Source: an uncultured Gemmatimonadales bacterium (GTDB lineage: Bacteria; Gemmatimonadota; Gemmatimonadetes; JACCXV01; JAHWKZ01). Taken from it: a DNA stretch of 64,000 bases. Below are positions 44,181 to 53,715 of this stretch, piece after piece (the stretch's first letter is position 1; the number at the start of each line of letters is the position of its first letter). The position numbers were made by a program, and so were the translations under genes. The stretch lies in assembly GCA_947259315.1 (NCBI GenBank), contig CAMYLR010000003.1:110001-174000 (forward strand), written 5' to 3'. The notes beneath the pieces are model-generated. The model worked only from the letters and a program-made list of their open reading frames with translations, made no database searches and had not been told where the DNA came from.

Positions 44181-46883
44181 ATGGGTCGCCCAACGCTCTA
44201 TCTGATCGACGGTTACGCGCTCATTTATCGCTCGTACTTCGCTTTTGCGCGGAACCCGCTTCGCACCTCCAGCGGCGAAGAGACAGGTGCGACCTTCGGG
44301 ATGGCGAACTTCTTGGTCAAGCTGCTCGACGAGCGCCACCCCGATTACCTCGGCGTAATCCTCGATTCCCGCGAGCCGACGTTCCGCCATCAGCAGTTTC
44401 CCGACTACAAGGCGACACGCGAGAAGATGCCCGACGAGCTCAAGGCCCAGCTCCCGAGGATCCAACAGCTGTTCGAGGCGTTTCGGGTTCCCGTGCTGGA
44501 GATCGCCCACGAGGAAGCCGATGACGTGATCGGCACGTTGGCGCGGCGTGGAGCGGAGGGCGGTCTCGACGTCTTTATCGTTTCGGGCGACAAGGACTTT
44601 TATCAGCTCATCGATGATCACGTGAAGCTTCTGAATCCCGGCCGGGGTGGAGTCGCCGCGGTCGGCGAAGAAGTTGTCGATGTCACCAACGCCGCCGACA
44701 AGTTTGGCGTCGGCCCCGATCAGGTGACCGACGTCCTCGGGCTGATGGGAGATTCGTCCGACAACATCCCCGGGGTTCCGGGCGTGGGTATCAAGACCGC
44801 GCGTAAGCTCGTCACCGAGTGGGGGAGTGTAGAGGAGTTATACGCCAATCTCGATCAGGCTGGAACGCCAAAGCTGCGCGAACGGTTGACCGAGCATCGT
44901 GATGCCGCGCTCATGTCGAAGGACCTGGTCACGATCCGCACCGATATCGAGATCGATCTGGACCTCGACGCCTTGCGGTTGGAGGAGCCCGATACCGTTA
45001 TGGCGGGGGAGCTGTTTGGTGAGCTCGAGTTTCAGCCGCTGCTCCAACGGTTTGGGGGTCGAGACTCACAGGTTTTGGCCGAAGCTCGCTACGAGGTTGT
45101 TGACACTTCAGCCGCGCTGGACGAACTCGCCGCCGAGTTGTCGGCGACAGAGCGATGGACCGTGGACGTTGAAACCACCAGCCTCGATCCGCTGACGGCG
45201 GAGATCGTGGGCTTGGCGTTTGGCGTTGCGCCGGGCCGGGCGCGCTACGTGCCGGTGGGTGACACGCGCGAGCGCAGCGTGTCGCTAGCTGAGGTTTTGT
45301 CGGCGCTGGGCCCGCTGCTGGAAGATCCGGAGCAGGACAAGATCGGACACAACGTAAAGTACGATATGCTGGTCTTGGACAGTCACGGGATCGGCCTGAG
45401 GGGCGTTTGCGCGGATACAAAGCTCGCGGCCTACCTTCTCGACCCAGCCCGCCGCTCCTATAGCCTCGATGTGCTGGCGCTCGAGCTGCTCGGTCACAAG
45501 ATGACCAGTTACGACGAAGTGACAAAGCCCGAGGGACGCAAGGAAGCCCTTCCGCTGATCGACGTCGAGGTCGAGGCGGTGGCCAACTACGCGTGCGAGG
45601 ACGCGGATGTGACGCTGCGGCTAGCCGAACGGCTGCTGCCCGAGCTCGAGGACAAGGGTTTGATGGAGCTCTTTGTAACCGTCGAGCTCCCGCTTATTCG
45701 GGTGCTGGCTGACATCGAACGCCACGGGGTGGCATTGGACCTCGACTTCTTCGCTGCCATGAGCGAGCGAATGTCGGCCGAGCTCGAGACGATTGAAAAG
45801 GAGTGCTACATCCTGGCCGGGGAAGAGTTCAATCTCAACTCGCCACGCCAGCTCAGCTCGATACTGTTCGAGAAGCTCGAGCTACCGGTAATCAAGCGCA
45901 CCAAAACCGGGTACTCGACGGATGCCGAGGTTTTGGAGACGCTGGCCGCCGAACACGACCTGCCCCGCCGGTTGATCGAATACCGCGAGCTCGCGAAGCT
46001 CAAATCGACCTACGTTGACGCACTGCCGGCCGCCGCCCACCCCGCCACCGGACGGTTGCACACGAATTGGAATCAAACCGTGACCTCGAGCGGACGGCTC
46101 TCGTCCAGCGATCCAAATCTCCAAAACATCCCCGTCCGCACGCCGCTGGGTAGGGAGATTCGGCGCGGTTTTGTCCCCTCCGAGGATGGCTGGGTGCTGT
46201 TCGTAAGCGATTACTCGCAGATCGAGCTCCGCATATTGGCTCATCTGTCACAAGACGAGAACCTGTTGGCGGCTTTTCGGAGCGGGCGAGACATCCATCG
46301 CGAGACGTCTGCGCTCGTGTTTGGCCTAGACCCCGCAGACGTGGATTCTGATCTCAGGAACCGGGCCAAGGAAGTCAATTTTGGCGTCGTCTACGGGATG
46401 GGCGCGTTTGGTCTCGCCCGACGGCTGGGGATCCCGCGCAGCGAAGCCAAGGCCTTCATCGACGGGTACTTCGCTCGTTTCCCCGGTGTCAAGCGGTTTC
46501 AGGAGGAAACGATCGCCCGCGCCAGAGAGCAAGGGTTTGTCACCACTCTGTTTGGGCGACGCCGGTATTTGCCGGAGATCGGAAGCAAGAACTTCAACAT
46601 CCGATCGTTCGCTGAGCGGGTCGCGATAAACAGCCCGATTCAAGGCACGGCGGCGGACGTGCTAAAGATCGCGATGATCCGGATTCATGAACGACTGAAT
46701 AGCAAACCGTTGGCGGCCCGGATGTTGCTCACCGTTCACGACGAGCTGGTATTCGAGGTCGAACGAAATGCGAGCGATGTTCTGGAGTCACTGGTACGTG
46801 AGGAGATGGAGGGTGCTATCGATCTTGACGTCCCGGTTGTCGTCGAGACCGGGACCGGCTCGACTTGGTACGACGCCAAGTGA
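44181..46883 (+). CDS. polA: DNA polymerase I
   Basis: A 900-residue three-domain enzyme. 5'-nuclease domain (1-300): LYLIDGYALIYRSYFA, FIVSGDKDFYQLI, GVPGVGIKTA. 3'-5' exonuclease domain with intact WTVDVETTSLDP (Asp329, Glu331), so proofreading looks preserved. Polymerase domain: motif A SDYSQIELR (Asp677), O-helix RAKEVNFGVVYGMGAFGL, motif C LTVHDELVFE (Asp854). It repairs DNA and processes Okazaki fragments. ATG at 44181 is chosen; a TTG at 44169 is possible. Its stop overlaps the coaE GTG. Confidence 0.97.
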   Translation: MGRPTLYLIDGYALIYRSYFAFARNPLRTSSGEETGATFGMANFLVKLLDERHPDYLGVILDSREPTFRHQQFPDYKATREKMPDELKAQLPRIQQLFEAFRVPVLEIAHEEADDVIGTLARRGAEGGLDVFIVSGDKDFYQLIDDHVKLLNPGRGGVAAVGEEVVDVTNAADKFGVGPDQVTDVLGLMGDSSDNIPGVPGVGIKTARKLVTEWGSVEELYANLDQAGTPKLRERLTEHRDAALMSKDLVTIRTDIEIDLDLDALRLEEPDTVMAGELFGELEFQPLLQRFGGRDSQVLAEARYEVVDTSAALDELAAELSATERWTVDVETTSLDPLTAEIVGLAFGVAPGRARYVPVGDTRERSVSLAEVLSALGPLLEDPEQDKIGHNVKYDMLVLDSHGIGLRGVCADTKLAAYLLDPARRSYSLDVLALELLGHKMTSYDEVTKPEGRKEALPLIDVEVEAVANYACEDADVTLRLAERLLPELEDKGLMELFVTVELPLIRVLADIERHGVALDLDFFAAMSERMSAELETIEKECYILAGEEFNLNSPRQLSSILFEKLELPVIKRTKTGYSTDAEVLETLAAEHDLPRRLIEYRELAKLKSTYVDALPAAAHPATGRLHTNWNQTVTSSGRLSSSDPNLQNIPVRTPLGREIRRGFVPSEDGWVLFVSDYSQIELRILAHLSQDENLLAAFRSGRDIHRETSALVFGLDPADVDSDLRNRAKEVNFGVVYGMGAFGLARRLGIPRSEAKAFIDGYFARFPGVKRFQEETIARAREQGFVTTLFGRRRYLPEIGSKNFNIRSFAERVAINSPIQGTAADVLKIAMIRIHERLNSKPLAARMLLTVHDELVFEVERNASDVLESLVREEMEGAIDLDVPVVVETGTGSTWYDAK

Positions 46884-47500
46884 TCACCGTCGGGTTGACC
46901 GGTAACGTCGCCGGCGGAAAGACGGTTGTCGCCGACCGGTGGCGAGATGCGGGTGTCGCCGTCATCGACGCCGATCGCTTGGGGCACGCTGTTCTGACCG
47001 ATGACCGCGAGGTCCAGCAGACACTGATCGAGGCGTTTGGAACCGAAATCGTCGACGCGGATGGATCGATCGACCGGGTCGCGCTGGGTGGGCGAGCGTT
47101 CCGTTCGCTGGAAGCCACAGCGCGGCTCAACGCGATTGTACACCCGCCCCTCCTGGAGCGGCTCGACCGTGAGATCGACGCCAACCGACGCGAGGGACAT
47201 CGCGTGGTGGTGGTCGACGCCGCGCTCATCTTCGAGTTCGGGATACCCGAAGATCTCGATCGGATCGTGTTGGTAACGGCACCACGCGAGGTGCGCGCCA
47301 CACGGCTCGCCCAGCAGCGAGGCCTGAGCTCCGAGCGGATCGAAGAGTTGATGGCGGCGCAAATGCCCGATGAGGAGAAAGTCGATCGCAGCGACTACGT
47401 GATCGTCAATGACGGACCGATCGAGCTATTGCTGGAAAAGGCGGACGCAGTCTTGGCTGACATCCAGGGGGAGGTTTCGAAGTGCGCCGGGTTGGACTGA
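46880..47500 (+). CDS. coaE: Dephospho-CoA kinase
   Basis: A 206-residue P-loop kinase: ITVGLTGNVAGGKT (Walker A variant), VIDADRLGHAV and VVVDAALIFEFG are CoaE marks, with the LID region RLAQQRGLSSERIEELMAAQ. It makes CoA in the last step of its synthesis. GTG start overlaps the polA stop (GTGA). It overlaps the start of gpmI by 19 bases. Confidence 0.95.
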   Translation: MITVGLTGNVAGGKTVVADRWRDAGVAVIDADRLGHAVLTDDREVQQTLIEAFGTEIVDADGSIDRVALGGRAFRSLEATARLNAIVHPPLLERLDREIDANRREGHRVVVVDAALIFEFGIPEDLDRIVLVTAPREVRATRLAQQRGLSSERIEELMAAQMPDEEKVDRSDYVIVNDGPIELLLEKADAVLADIQGEVSKCAGLD

Positions 47501-49035
47501 TCGTCCTCGACGGATGGGGGCTGCGTGAGGCACGTGACAACAACGCCGTCGCGCTCGCCAGGACGCCGGTATTTGACACGCTGTGGGAGAAGTACTCGCA
47601 CGTCGAAATGGCGGCGTCGGGCGAAGCGGTCGGATTGGGGGCCGGCCAGATGGGAAACTCGGAGGTCGGCCACCTAAACCTGGGCGCGGGTCGAGTCATC
47701 GCGCAGGACATCCTGCGGATCGACGAGGCGATCGAGTCAAACGCGTTCTTCGACCTCGCTGCATTTGTTGAGGCGATCGAGCACGTGAGCCAAAACGACG
47801 GCGTGCTGCACCTGTTGGGGCTCGTCTCGGATGGCGGCGTACACAGCCATCAGCGACATCTGGTGGCGCTGCTCGAGCTCGTTCGCCGCAAGGGGCCGGT
47901 CCGCGTTGCGGTGCATGCCTTTACGGACGGACGCGACACTTCGCCCACCTCGGGCTTGGTGCACCTCGAAGCCCTTCGAGACGCGATGCGTGAGAAAGAT
48001 GTTGGTGAACTGGCGACGATCGTGGGCCGGTACTACGCCATGGATCGTGACCGTCGCTGGGATCGTACGCGGATAGCCTACGACGCACTGACCAGCGGAC
48101 AGTCAGGAAGATCGACTCGCAATCCACTCAAGGCGGTCCAGAAAAGTTACGACAAACACGTCACCGATGAGTTCATCAAGCCGATCATCGTTCAGGATAC
48201 CCCGCGGGTCAAGGCTGGTGACGGGATCCTGTTTTTCAATTTCCGGGCCGATCGTGCGCGTCAGCTGACGCGAGCTTTTACCGAGCCAGGATTCGACGGC
48301 TTTGAGCGCGACCCAATCCTGTCGTTGTACTTCGCTACGATGACCGAGTACGACGCGACGTTCGATTTGCCGATCGCTTTTTCGACTCGAACGCTCGATC
48401 AAGTCGCAGGGGAAGTGTGGGAGGCCAACGATTGCTCGAACTTGCGGATCGCCGAAACCGAGAAGTACGCCCATGTGACGTATTTCTTCAACGGTGGCCG
48501 AGAAGAGCCATACGCGAAGGAGGAGCGCATCCTCGTGCCGTCGCCAAAGGTAGCGACTTACGACTTGCAGCCTGAGATGTCGGCACTGGAGGTCCGCGAC
48601 CGCTTGTTGGAAGCGATTCGATCGCAGCGCTTTGACGTCTTTGTCTGCAACTTTGCCAATCCAGATATGGTGGGACACACCGGAGATCTGGCGGCCGCGA
48701 TCCGTGCCGTCGAGACGATTGACGGGTGTCTGGGGAAGGTCGTCGACGCGTTTCTAGACGTCGAGCCCGATGGCGCGCTGCTCGTTTTGGCTGATCACGG
48801 GAACGCCGAGACGATGGTTCAGGAGGACGGCACCCCGCACACCGCGCACACGACGAATCCAGTGCCGTGCTTGCTCATCTCGAAGGGGTTCCGTGGCCAA
48901 CTCAGGGAAGGTGGCGCGCTCTGCGATGCGGTGCCCACGCTGTTGGCGTTGCAGGAGATCAATCCGCCGACCGAGATGACGGGGCGGGATCTTCGCGAAC
49001 AGTCCGCCAGTACTCAGCCATCCCGATCCGATTGA
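47482..49035 (+). CDS. gpmI: 2,3-bisphosphoglycerate-independent phosphoglycerate mutase
   Basis: A 517-residue enzyme of the alkaline-phosphatase superfamily. GLIVLDGWGLRE gives the first metal Asp; the catalytic Ser lies in MGNSEVGHLNLGAGR; further marks are LHLLGLVSDGGVHSHQRHL, NFRADRARQLTRAF, VCNFANPDMVGHTGD and LVLADHGNAE. It interconverts 3- and 2-phosphoglycerate. GTG start inside the end of coaE. Its last 77 bases overlap the end of the convergent M48 gene, and the extra tail (EQSASTQPSRSD) is not part of the usual family. Confidence 0.96.
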   Translation: MRRVGLIVLDGWGLREARDNNAVALARTPVFDTLWEKYSHVEMAASGEAVGLGAGQMGNSEVGHLNLGAGRVIAQDILRIDEAIESNAFFDLAAFVEAIEHVSQNDGVLHLLGLVSDGGVHSHQRHLVALLELVRRKGPVRVAVHAFTDGRDTSPTSGLVHLEALRDAMREKDVGELATIVGRYYAMDRDRRWDRTRIAYDALTSGQSGRSTRNPLKAVQKSYDKHVTDEFIKPIIVQDTPRVKAGDGILFFNFRADRARQLTRAFTEPGFDGFERDPILSLYFATMTEYDATFDLPIAFSTRTLDQVAGEVWEANDCSNLRIAETEKYAHVTYFFNGGREEPYAKEERILVPSPKVATYDLQPEMSALEVRDRLLEAIRSQRFDVFVCNFANPDMVGHTGDLAAAIRAVETIDGCLGKVVDAFLDVEPDGALLVLADHGNAETMVQEDGTPHTAHTTNPVPCLLISKGFRGQLREGGALCDAVPTLLALQEINPPTEMTGRDLREQSASTQPSRSD

Positions 49036-50233
49036 GTACCGGCGGGTGGCTGTAGAACCACCGAACGACCGGTTCCGGCGGTGTGATCCACGACAGGTTG
49101 ATCTCGGCGAGCCGCCGCTCGGCAGCCACGAACGTGTCCGGGTCGCGAGTCAGCTCGAGCGAGATCCAGTCGGCCTGGGCTTCCATCCGGCGCGAGATCG
49201 TCGCCGATATGGGGCTCGATAGAAAAAGCGCCACGGAAACGGCGAGCCAGAGCAGTGGCAGCCCGGCCGGGTCGGCTGGGCCATCGAGCATGCGATCTCG
49301 CCGCGCCCGCCATCCGGCCAGCGCCGACAACGCCCAAGCCCCGAGGACGATTCCCGGAAACGTCGAAATCAACCCACGAGTCACATGGCGCTCTCGTTGG
49401 TGGCCGATCTCGTGGGCGACGACCAGCAACAGCTCCTCGCGCGGGGCGTTGGCCACCAAGTTGTCGTAGAGGACGACCTGACGAGTGGCACCGATCCCGG
49501 TCACGTACGCGTTGAGCCGGCGCGTGCGCCGGCTGGCGTCCATCACTCGGACGCGTTGGATGTCGATTCCCGCAGTGTCACCCAACTCGAAGATCTCGCT
49601 CTCGAGCTCGCGGTCCGCGAGGGGTGTGAAATCGTGAAACAGGGGGTCGATGATGCGTGGCGCGGCGATCGTGCCAAACACCGCGATCACGATCCCGGCA
49701 CCGGCGGCCACAACCCATCCGCGTCGCGGCCAACGTCCGATTGCGGCCAAGAACCCAGCCGCGGCAGCACTGTAGACGAGGATCCAGAAGCCGCGCACCC
49801 TCACGTAGTCGAGTAGCCACGCCCAGCGCGTCTGCGTCGACAAGCCAAAGGCGTGCTCGATGCGGTAGCCACTGGCGTACGAGAGTGGCAGCGTAACCAA
49901 CGCCAGGACCGCTAGCAGGATCGCCATAGTGCCGAACGCGATGACCGACGATCGATTGGAGACACGACCCATAATGGTGGTCAGCACGCGTCCGCCCCCC
50001 AGTACGAGCAGACCGATCAGTGTTCCCCAGCGCAGCAGCGTCGCTGTTGCCCAGAACGCGTACTTGACTCCGCTATAGAGACTCGAGGTCTCTCCAAAAT
50101 CGGCTGTGAAGTGGTTCGTAGGATCGACCGGCAGGACACGTGGGTCGGGTCGGCCGAGGAAGAGCGCGAGAGCGATTACGGCCACGGTGATGACGACTCC
50201 TACGCCGAGCCAACGCCGCCCCGGCGTCATCAA
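48959..50233 (-). CDS. M48 family membrane zinc peptidase (Ste24-like)
   Basis: A 424-residue peptidase with several N-terminal membrane helices (about 10-27, 65-85, 100-120, 150-170, 178-200) and the zinc motif VVAHEIGHQRERH; the third Glu lies in ISRRMEAQADW. NAYVTGIGATRQVVLYDNLV is typical of the CAAX-type M48 group. It likely takes part in membrane protein quality control. It is the last gene of the PBP / TPR / pcm / M48 operon, with an ATGA overlap to pcm. Its C-terminal codons overlap gpmI on the other strand. Confidence 0.93.
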   Translation of the reverse strand: MMTPGRRWLGVGVVITVAVIALALFLGRPDPRVLPVDPTNHFTADFGETSSLYSGVKYAFWATATLLRWGTLIGLLVLGGGRVLTTIMGRVSNRSSVIAFGTMAILLAVLALVTLPLSYASGYRIEHAFGLSTQTRWAWLLDYVRVRGFWILVYSAAAAGFLAAIGRWPRRGWVVAAGAGIVIAVFGTIAAPRIIDPLFHDFTPLADRELESEIFELGDTAGIDIQRVRVMDASRRTRRLNAYVTGIGATRQVVLYDNLVANAPREELLLVVAHEIGHQRERHVTRGLISTFPGIVLGAWALSALAGWRARRDRMLDGPADPAGLPLLWLAVSVALFLSSPISATISRRMEAQADWISLELTRDPDTFVAAERRLAEINLSWITPPEPVVRWFYSHPPVLNRIGMAEYWRTVREDPAPSSRSAD

Positions 50234-50874
50234 GCGTCGCCTGTCATCGGCACAAAGCGAACCGCGATTAGCTCTTCTGATACGATGCCCTCGGCCGTTC
50301 GGCGAAACCGAAAAATCGTTTGGTCCGCGCCGGTTCCGACGGGCGCCACCAGGCGGCCACCCTCGGCCAGCTGCTCGAGCAGTGCATCTGGTATCGATGC
50401 TGGCGCGGCGGCGACGACGATCGCGTCAAAGGGCGCAGCGCGCGCCCACCCTGCGTGGCCGTTGCTGGCGATCAGGTGCACGTTGCGGTAACCGAGTCGG
50501 TGCAGCGTGCGCCCGGCGCGAACCGCCAACTGAGGGACGATCTCGATCGAGAACACATCCGCCGCGATCTCTGCCAGGACGGCGCTCTGATAGCCCGAGC
50601 CCGCCCCGACCTCGAGCACTCGATCATCGGGACCCAGCTCCGCGGATTGGGTCATGTAAGCCACGATGTAAGGCTGGCTGATCGTCTGGTCGAACCCGAT
50701 CGGAAGGGGCCGGTCCTCGTAGGCGAGGTCGAGGTACTCCGGCAAGACGAACTCGTGACGTGGGACGACCCACATAGCACCCAGCGTGGCCGGGTCGCGC
50801 ACACCGCGAGCGGCGACCTGTCGTCGCACCATTCGTTCGCGGGCGCGGCCCCAGTCGATCACTCGTTCCTGCAT
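50230..50874 (-). CDS. pcm: Protein-L-isoaspartate O-methyltransferase
   Basis: A 214-residue methyltransferase: RMVRRQVAARGVRDPATLGA and VVPRHEFVLPEYLDLAYEDR open it as in Pcm; LPIGFDQTISQPYIVAYMTQ contains the conserved substrate segment, and DRVLEVGAGSGYQSAVLAEI is SAM motif I. It repairs isoaspartyl damage in proteins. No signal peptide. It starts immediately after the TPR gene stop and is translationally coupled to the M48 gene. Confidence 0.95.
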   Translation of the reverse strand: MQERVIDWGRARERMVRRQVAARGVRDPATLGAMWVVPRHEFVLPEYLDLAYEDRPLPIGFDQTISQPYIVAYMTQSAELGPDDRVLEVGAGSGYQSAVLAEIAADVFSIEIVPQLAVRAGRTLHRLGYRNVHLIASNGHAGWARAAPFDAIVVAAAPASIPDALLEQLAEGGRLVAPVGTGADQTIFRFRRTAEGIVSEELIAVRFVPMTGDA

Positions 50875-51360
50875 CTATCCGCCGCGCAACGACTCGGCGA
50901 GCGAAGCGGCTCGATCGCGCCACTCGGGGTACGGCCCGAGCAGCGACTCGGCTTTCTCCAGCACGCCGATCGCCCCGCGACGGTCGCCCGCTTCTGCCCG
51001 CGCGCGGCCGAGGTAGTAGTACGCGAAACCGTTCGTCGGATCGATACGCGTGGCGCGTTCGAACCGGCTCGCTGCGTCGCTTGGCCGTCCGGCGATCAGG
51101 AACCCCTTGCCCTCCTCGACGACTCGTTGGCTGGCGTCGCGAGCTATCGTGTTTGCGCCGGGATCGATCGCGTTGGCGCGGTCGATCGAGATCTCCCGAG
51201 GCTCGGTCTCGGTGACCGCCGGTTGGGTAGCGGCGCTCTCGGATGGCGACTCCCTGTCAGGTGCAGTTGTTCGATCGCCACCACGATGCGCACAGTTGGC
51301 CGTGACGATCACCATGAGTCCGAGAAAGTACGCTAGGCGCGGGCTTAGAAAATCCACCAT
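50875..51360 (-). CDS. TPR-containing envelope protein
   Basis: A 161-residue protein. ATG at 51360 lies within the last codons of the PBP gene. The N-terminus (FLSPRLAYFLGLMVIVTANC) is a signal sequence; TANC is a poor lipobox, so lipid attachment is uncertain. Residues about 85-150 hold two TPR motifs (AASRFERATRIDPTNGFAYY and YLGRARAEAGDRRGAIGVLE). It probably assists the PBP or another envelope protein by protein-protein contact; this is inferred from operon position only. Confidence 0.8.
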   Translation of the reverse strand: MVDFLSPRLAYFLGLMVIVTANCAHRGGDRTTAPDRESPSESAATQPAVTETEPREISIDRANAIDPGANTIARDASQRVVEEGKGFLIAGRPSDAASRFERATRIDPTNGFAYYYLGRARAEAGDRRGAIGVLEKAESLLGPYPEWRDRAASLAESLRGG

Positions 51361-53669
51361 CCGTCGTCTTGATCCCCGTGCAGATGACATCGGTACTGCG
51401 GTTCGGTGCCCTCGACAAAAACTTCGTAACGCGTTTCCAGGCAGCCCGGGGTCGCCAGTTCTCCAGTTTCTGCGTCGACATCGACGATCACGATGTTCCT
51501 GGGTGCCGGAAACGCCGGGCTCCGATCGCCGATCCCCGATCTTTTCATGAAGTCGACCCAGATCGGCAGCGCCGCCCGGCCGCCGTACAAACCGATCGGC
51601 TGGTTGTCATCGTAACCGACCCAGACCAAGGCCACAGTCTCCGGGGTGTACCCCACGAACCAAGCGTCGCGAGTCGAGTTCGTTGTCCCGGTCTTACCCG
51701 CGGCGCGACCAGAGTAGCCGAGCGCACGGGCGCGTTGGGCGGTGCCGGAGTCGAACACATCCTGCAGCATGTTGTTGACGAGGTACACTGCGTCGGCCGG
51801 CGCCACGCGGTCCATGTTGACCTCGCGGTGCTGCAGCACCCGGCCGCGGTTGTCGACAGCCGCGAGAATCGAGAGCGGCTCGGTTCGGATACCGCCGTTG
51901 GCGAACGTCGAGTACGCCGATGCGAGCTCCAGCGGTGTCACCTCGAAGGCGCCTAGCGCGATCGAGGGAACGGCCTGCAATCGGCTTCCGATCCCGGCTT
52001 CGCGGGCGGTTCGCGTCACTCGGTTCAGCCCCACATCGAGCGCCAATCGGCTGGTAGCGATGTTCATCGATTTGGTGAGCGCCGCGCGCAACGAGACGGG
52101 ACCGTGCGTCTCGTTGTCGTAGTTGTTTGGCGACCACACCTCGCCGCCGGAAACGACCTCGAACGGGGTGTCATCGATCGTCGTCGCCGGGCTCCAGCGA
52201 TCAGGCTCGAGGAACGCCGTCAGGTAGACGAACGGCTTGAACGTCGAACCTGGTTGTCGCTGAGCTTGCTCGGCGCGGTTGAACTGGGACGCCTGGTAGT
52301 CCCGCCCGCCAACCATCGCGCGCACAAAACCGGTACGTGGATCGACTACGACCAGCGCGCCCTCGAGCTCTCCGGCGCGGTTCGCGAGCCGAGGGTAGTC
52401 GGTTTCGAGCTTTTCGAGGCCTTCCACCAACGCTCGCTCGGCGGAGATCTGAGCCCCCATGTCTAGGGTCGTGAAAATCCTGAGTCCTTCGGTCTGGAGC
52501 AGCTCCCGCGGATACCGACTCGCCAGCTCGCTGAGCACGAAGTCGACGAAATAGGGGGCGTCGTTGAAGCGTCTGTCCTCACCCCGAACGTTGAGCGGCT
52601 CGGTCCTGGCGCGTGCAAACTGATCGTCGGTGAGCCTGTTCTGATGGTGCATCAAGGTCAGGACCAGATCGCGTCGCCCCTTCGCACGCTCGGGATGTCG
52701 GTGCGGATTGTACCTGCCGGGATCGCGAATCAGCCCGGCCAGCGTGGCGGCCTGTGGAAGATCGACTTCGCGCACTGACTTGCCAAAGTAGTGACGCGCT
52801 GCCTGCTCGATTCCCATGATCGACGAAGCTCCGCGCTGACCGAGATAGATTTCGTTCAGATACGCTTCGAGGATCTCGTGCTTCGAGTACTTGGCTTCGA
52901 GGATCAACGCCATCACCGCCTCCATCAGCTTGCGGCGGTATGTGCGCTCGGAGGTCAGGTAGTAGTTCTTGACCAGCTGCTGAGTGATCGTCGATCCGCC
53001 CTGCATGGTGCGTCGAGCGCGGAGATTGACCAGCGAGGCACCGACCATCCGTATCGGGTCGAGGCCGGGGTGGCTGTGGTAGCGCGCATCCTCGACCGCC
53101 AGGATCGCCTGAACGACGTAGGCTGGGATCTCCTCTAGATCGATCGGCGTGCGGTCCTCCATGTGCTGATCGAAGATGACACCGATCACCTCCGGCTGGA
53201 GTGCGGCGTTGCTCAGCTCATTGCCCGTGCGTGCGTTGGTTATGCTGCGAACGACCTGACGCCGAGTGCGGATGCGAATCGGATACGCCGGATTGGTGCC
53301 ATCCGGATAGTCAAATGCGTGCAGGTAGACGAGCCACTCGCCGTCGTTGCGCGCGTACTCGCCAGGCTCATCGATCTCACCCGCCTGCTCTAGGTACCCC
53401 AACCGCTTGAGACGTGCCTCGAAGTCCTCGTCGCTCAGCGGTTTTCCCGGGAACAGCAGAAAAGCGTCGGAGAACACCTTCGACGGGACATTCCACTTGC
53501 GGCCCTCCCATTTCGACGTCACCCGGCGTTCGAGCATGACCGAGTACACCCCGATCGAGACGGCGCCGATAATGAGAATCGGGAACGCGACCAGCACCCA
53601 CGTGGGTGGGCGCCACTTGATGCGGTTGATCATACGCGAATCCAGTTTCAGATGCGGGAGGCGCAGCAC
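51345..53669 (-). CDS. Class A penicillin-binding protein (PBP1B-like)
   Basis: A 774-residue bifunctional peptidoglycan synthase. One membrane anchor (about 25-45), then a UB2H-like domain near 70-150 (PSKVFSDAFLLFPGKPLSDE), which points to PBP1B rather than PBP1A. Glycosyltransferase: AILAVEDARYHSHPGLDPIR with catalytic Glu, QGGSTITQQLVKNYYL, ILEAYLNEIYLGQ. Transpeptidase: PGSTFKPF (SxxK), TKSMNIAT (SxN) and GKTGTTNS (KTG). GTG start at 53669; an ATG at 53633 is an alternative. No SD at either; TAGATT lies 10 bases before the GTG. First gene of a four-gene operon. Confidence 0.95.
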   Translation of the reverse strand: MLRLPHLKLDSRMINRIKWRPPTWVLVAFPILIIGAVSIGVYSVMLERRVTSKWEGRKWNVPSKVFSDAFLLFPGKPLSDEDFEARLKRLGYLEQAGEIDEPGEYARNDGEWLVYLHAFDYPDGTNPAYPIRIRTRRQVVRSITNARTGNELSNAALQPEVIGVIFDQHMEDRTPIDLEEIPAYVVQAILAVEDARYHSHPGLDPIRMVGASLVNLRARRTMQGGSTITQQLVKNYYLTSERTYRRKLMEAVMALILEAKYSKHEILEAYLNEIYLGQRGASSIMGIEQAARHYFGKSVREVDLPQAATLAGLIRDPGRYNPHRHPERAKGRRDLVLTLMHHQNRLTDDQFARARTEPLNVRGEDRRFNDAPYFVDFVLSELASRYPRELLQTEGLRIFTTLDMGAQISAERALVEGLEKLETDYPRLANRAGELEGALVVVDPRTGFVRAMVGGRDYQASQFNRAEQAQRQPGSTFKPFVYLTAFLEPDRWSPATTIDDTPFEVVSGGEVWSPNNYDNETHGPVSLRAALTKSMNIATSRLALDVGLNRVTRTAREAGIGSRLQAVPSIALGAFEVTPLELASAYSTFANGGIRTEPLSILAAVDNRGRVLQHREVNMDRVAPADAVYLVNNMLQDVFDSGTAQRARALGYSGRAAGKTGTTNSTRDAWFVGYTPETVALVWVGYDDNQPIGLYGGRAALPIWVDFMKRSGIGDRSPAFPAPRNIVIVDVDAETGELATPGCLETRYEVFVEGTEPQYRCHLHGDQDDGWWIF

Positions 53670-53715
53670 GGCTGTCTACAATCTACACCGCGGCGATTCA
53701 AAAGGTCGGGCCGTG

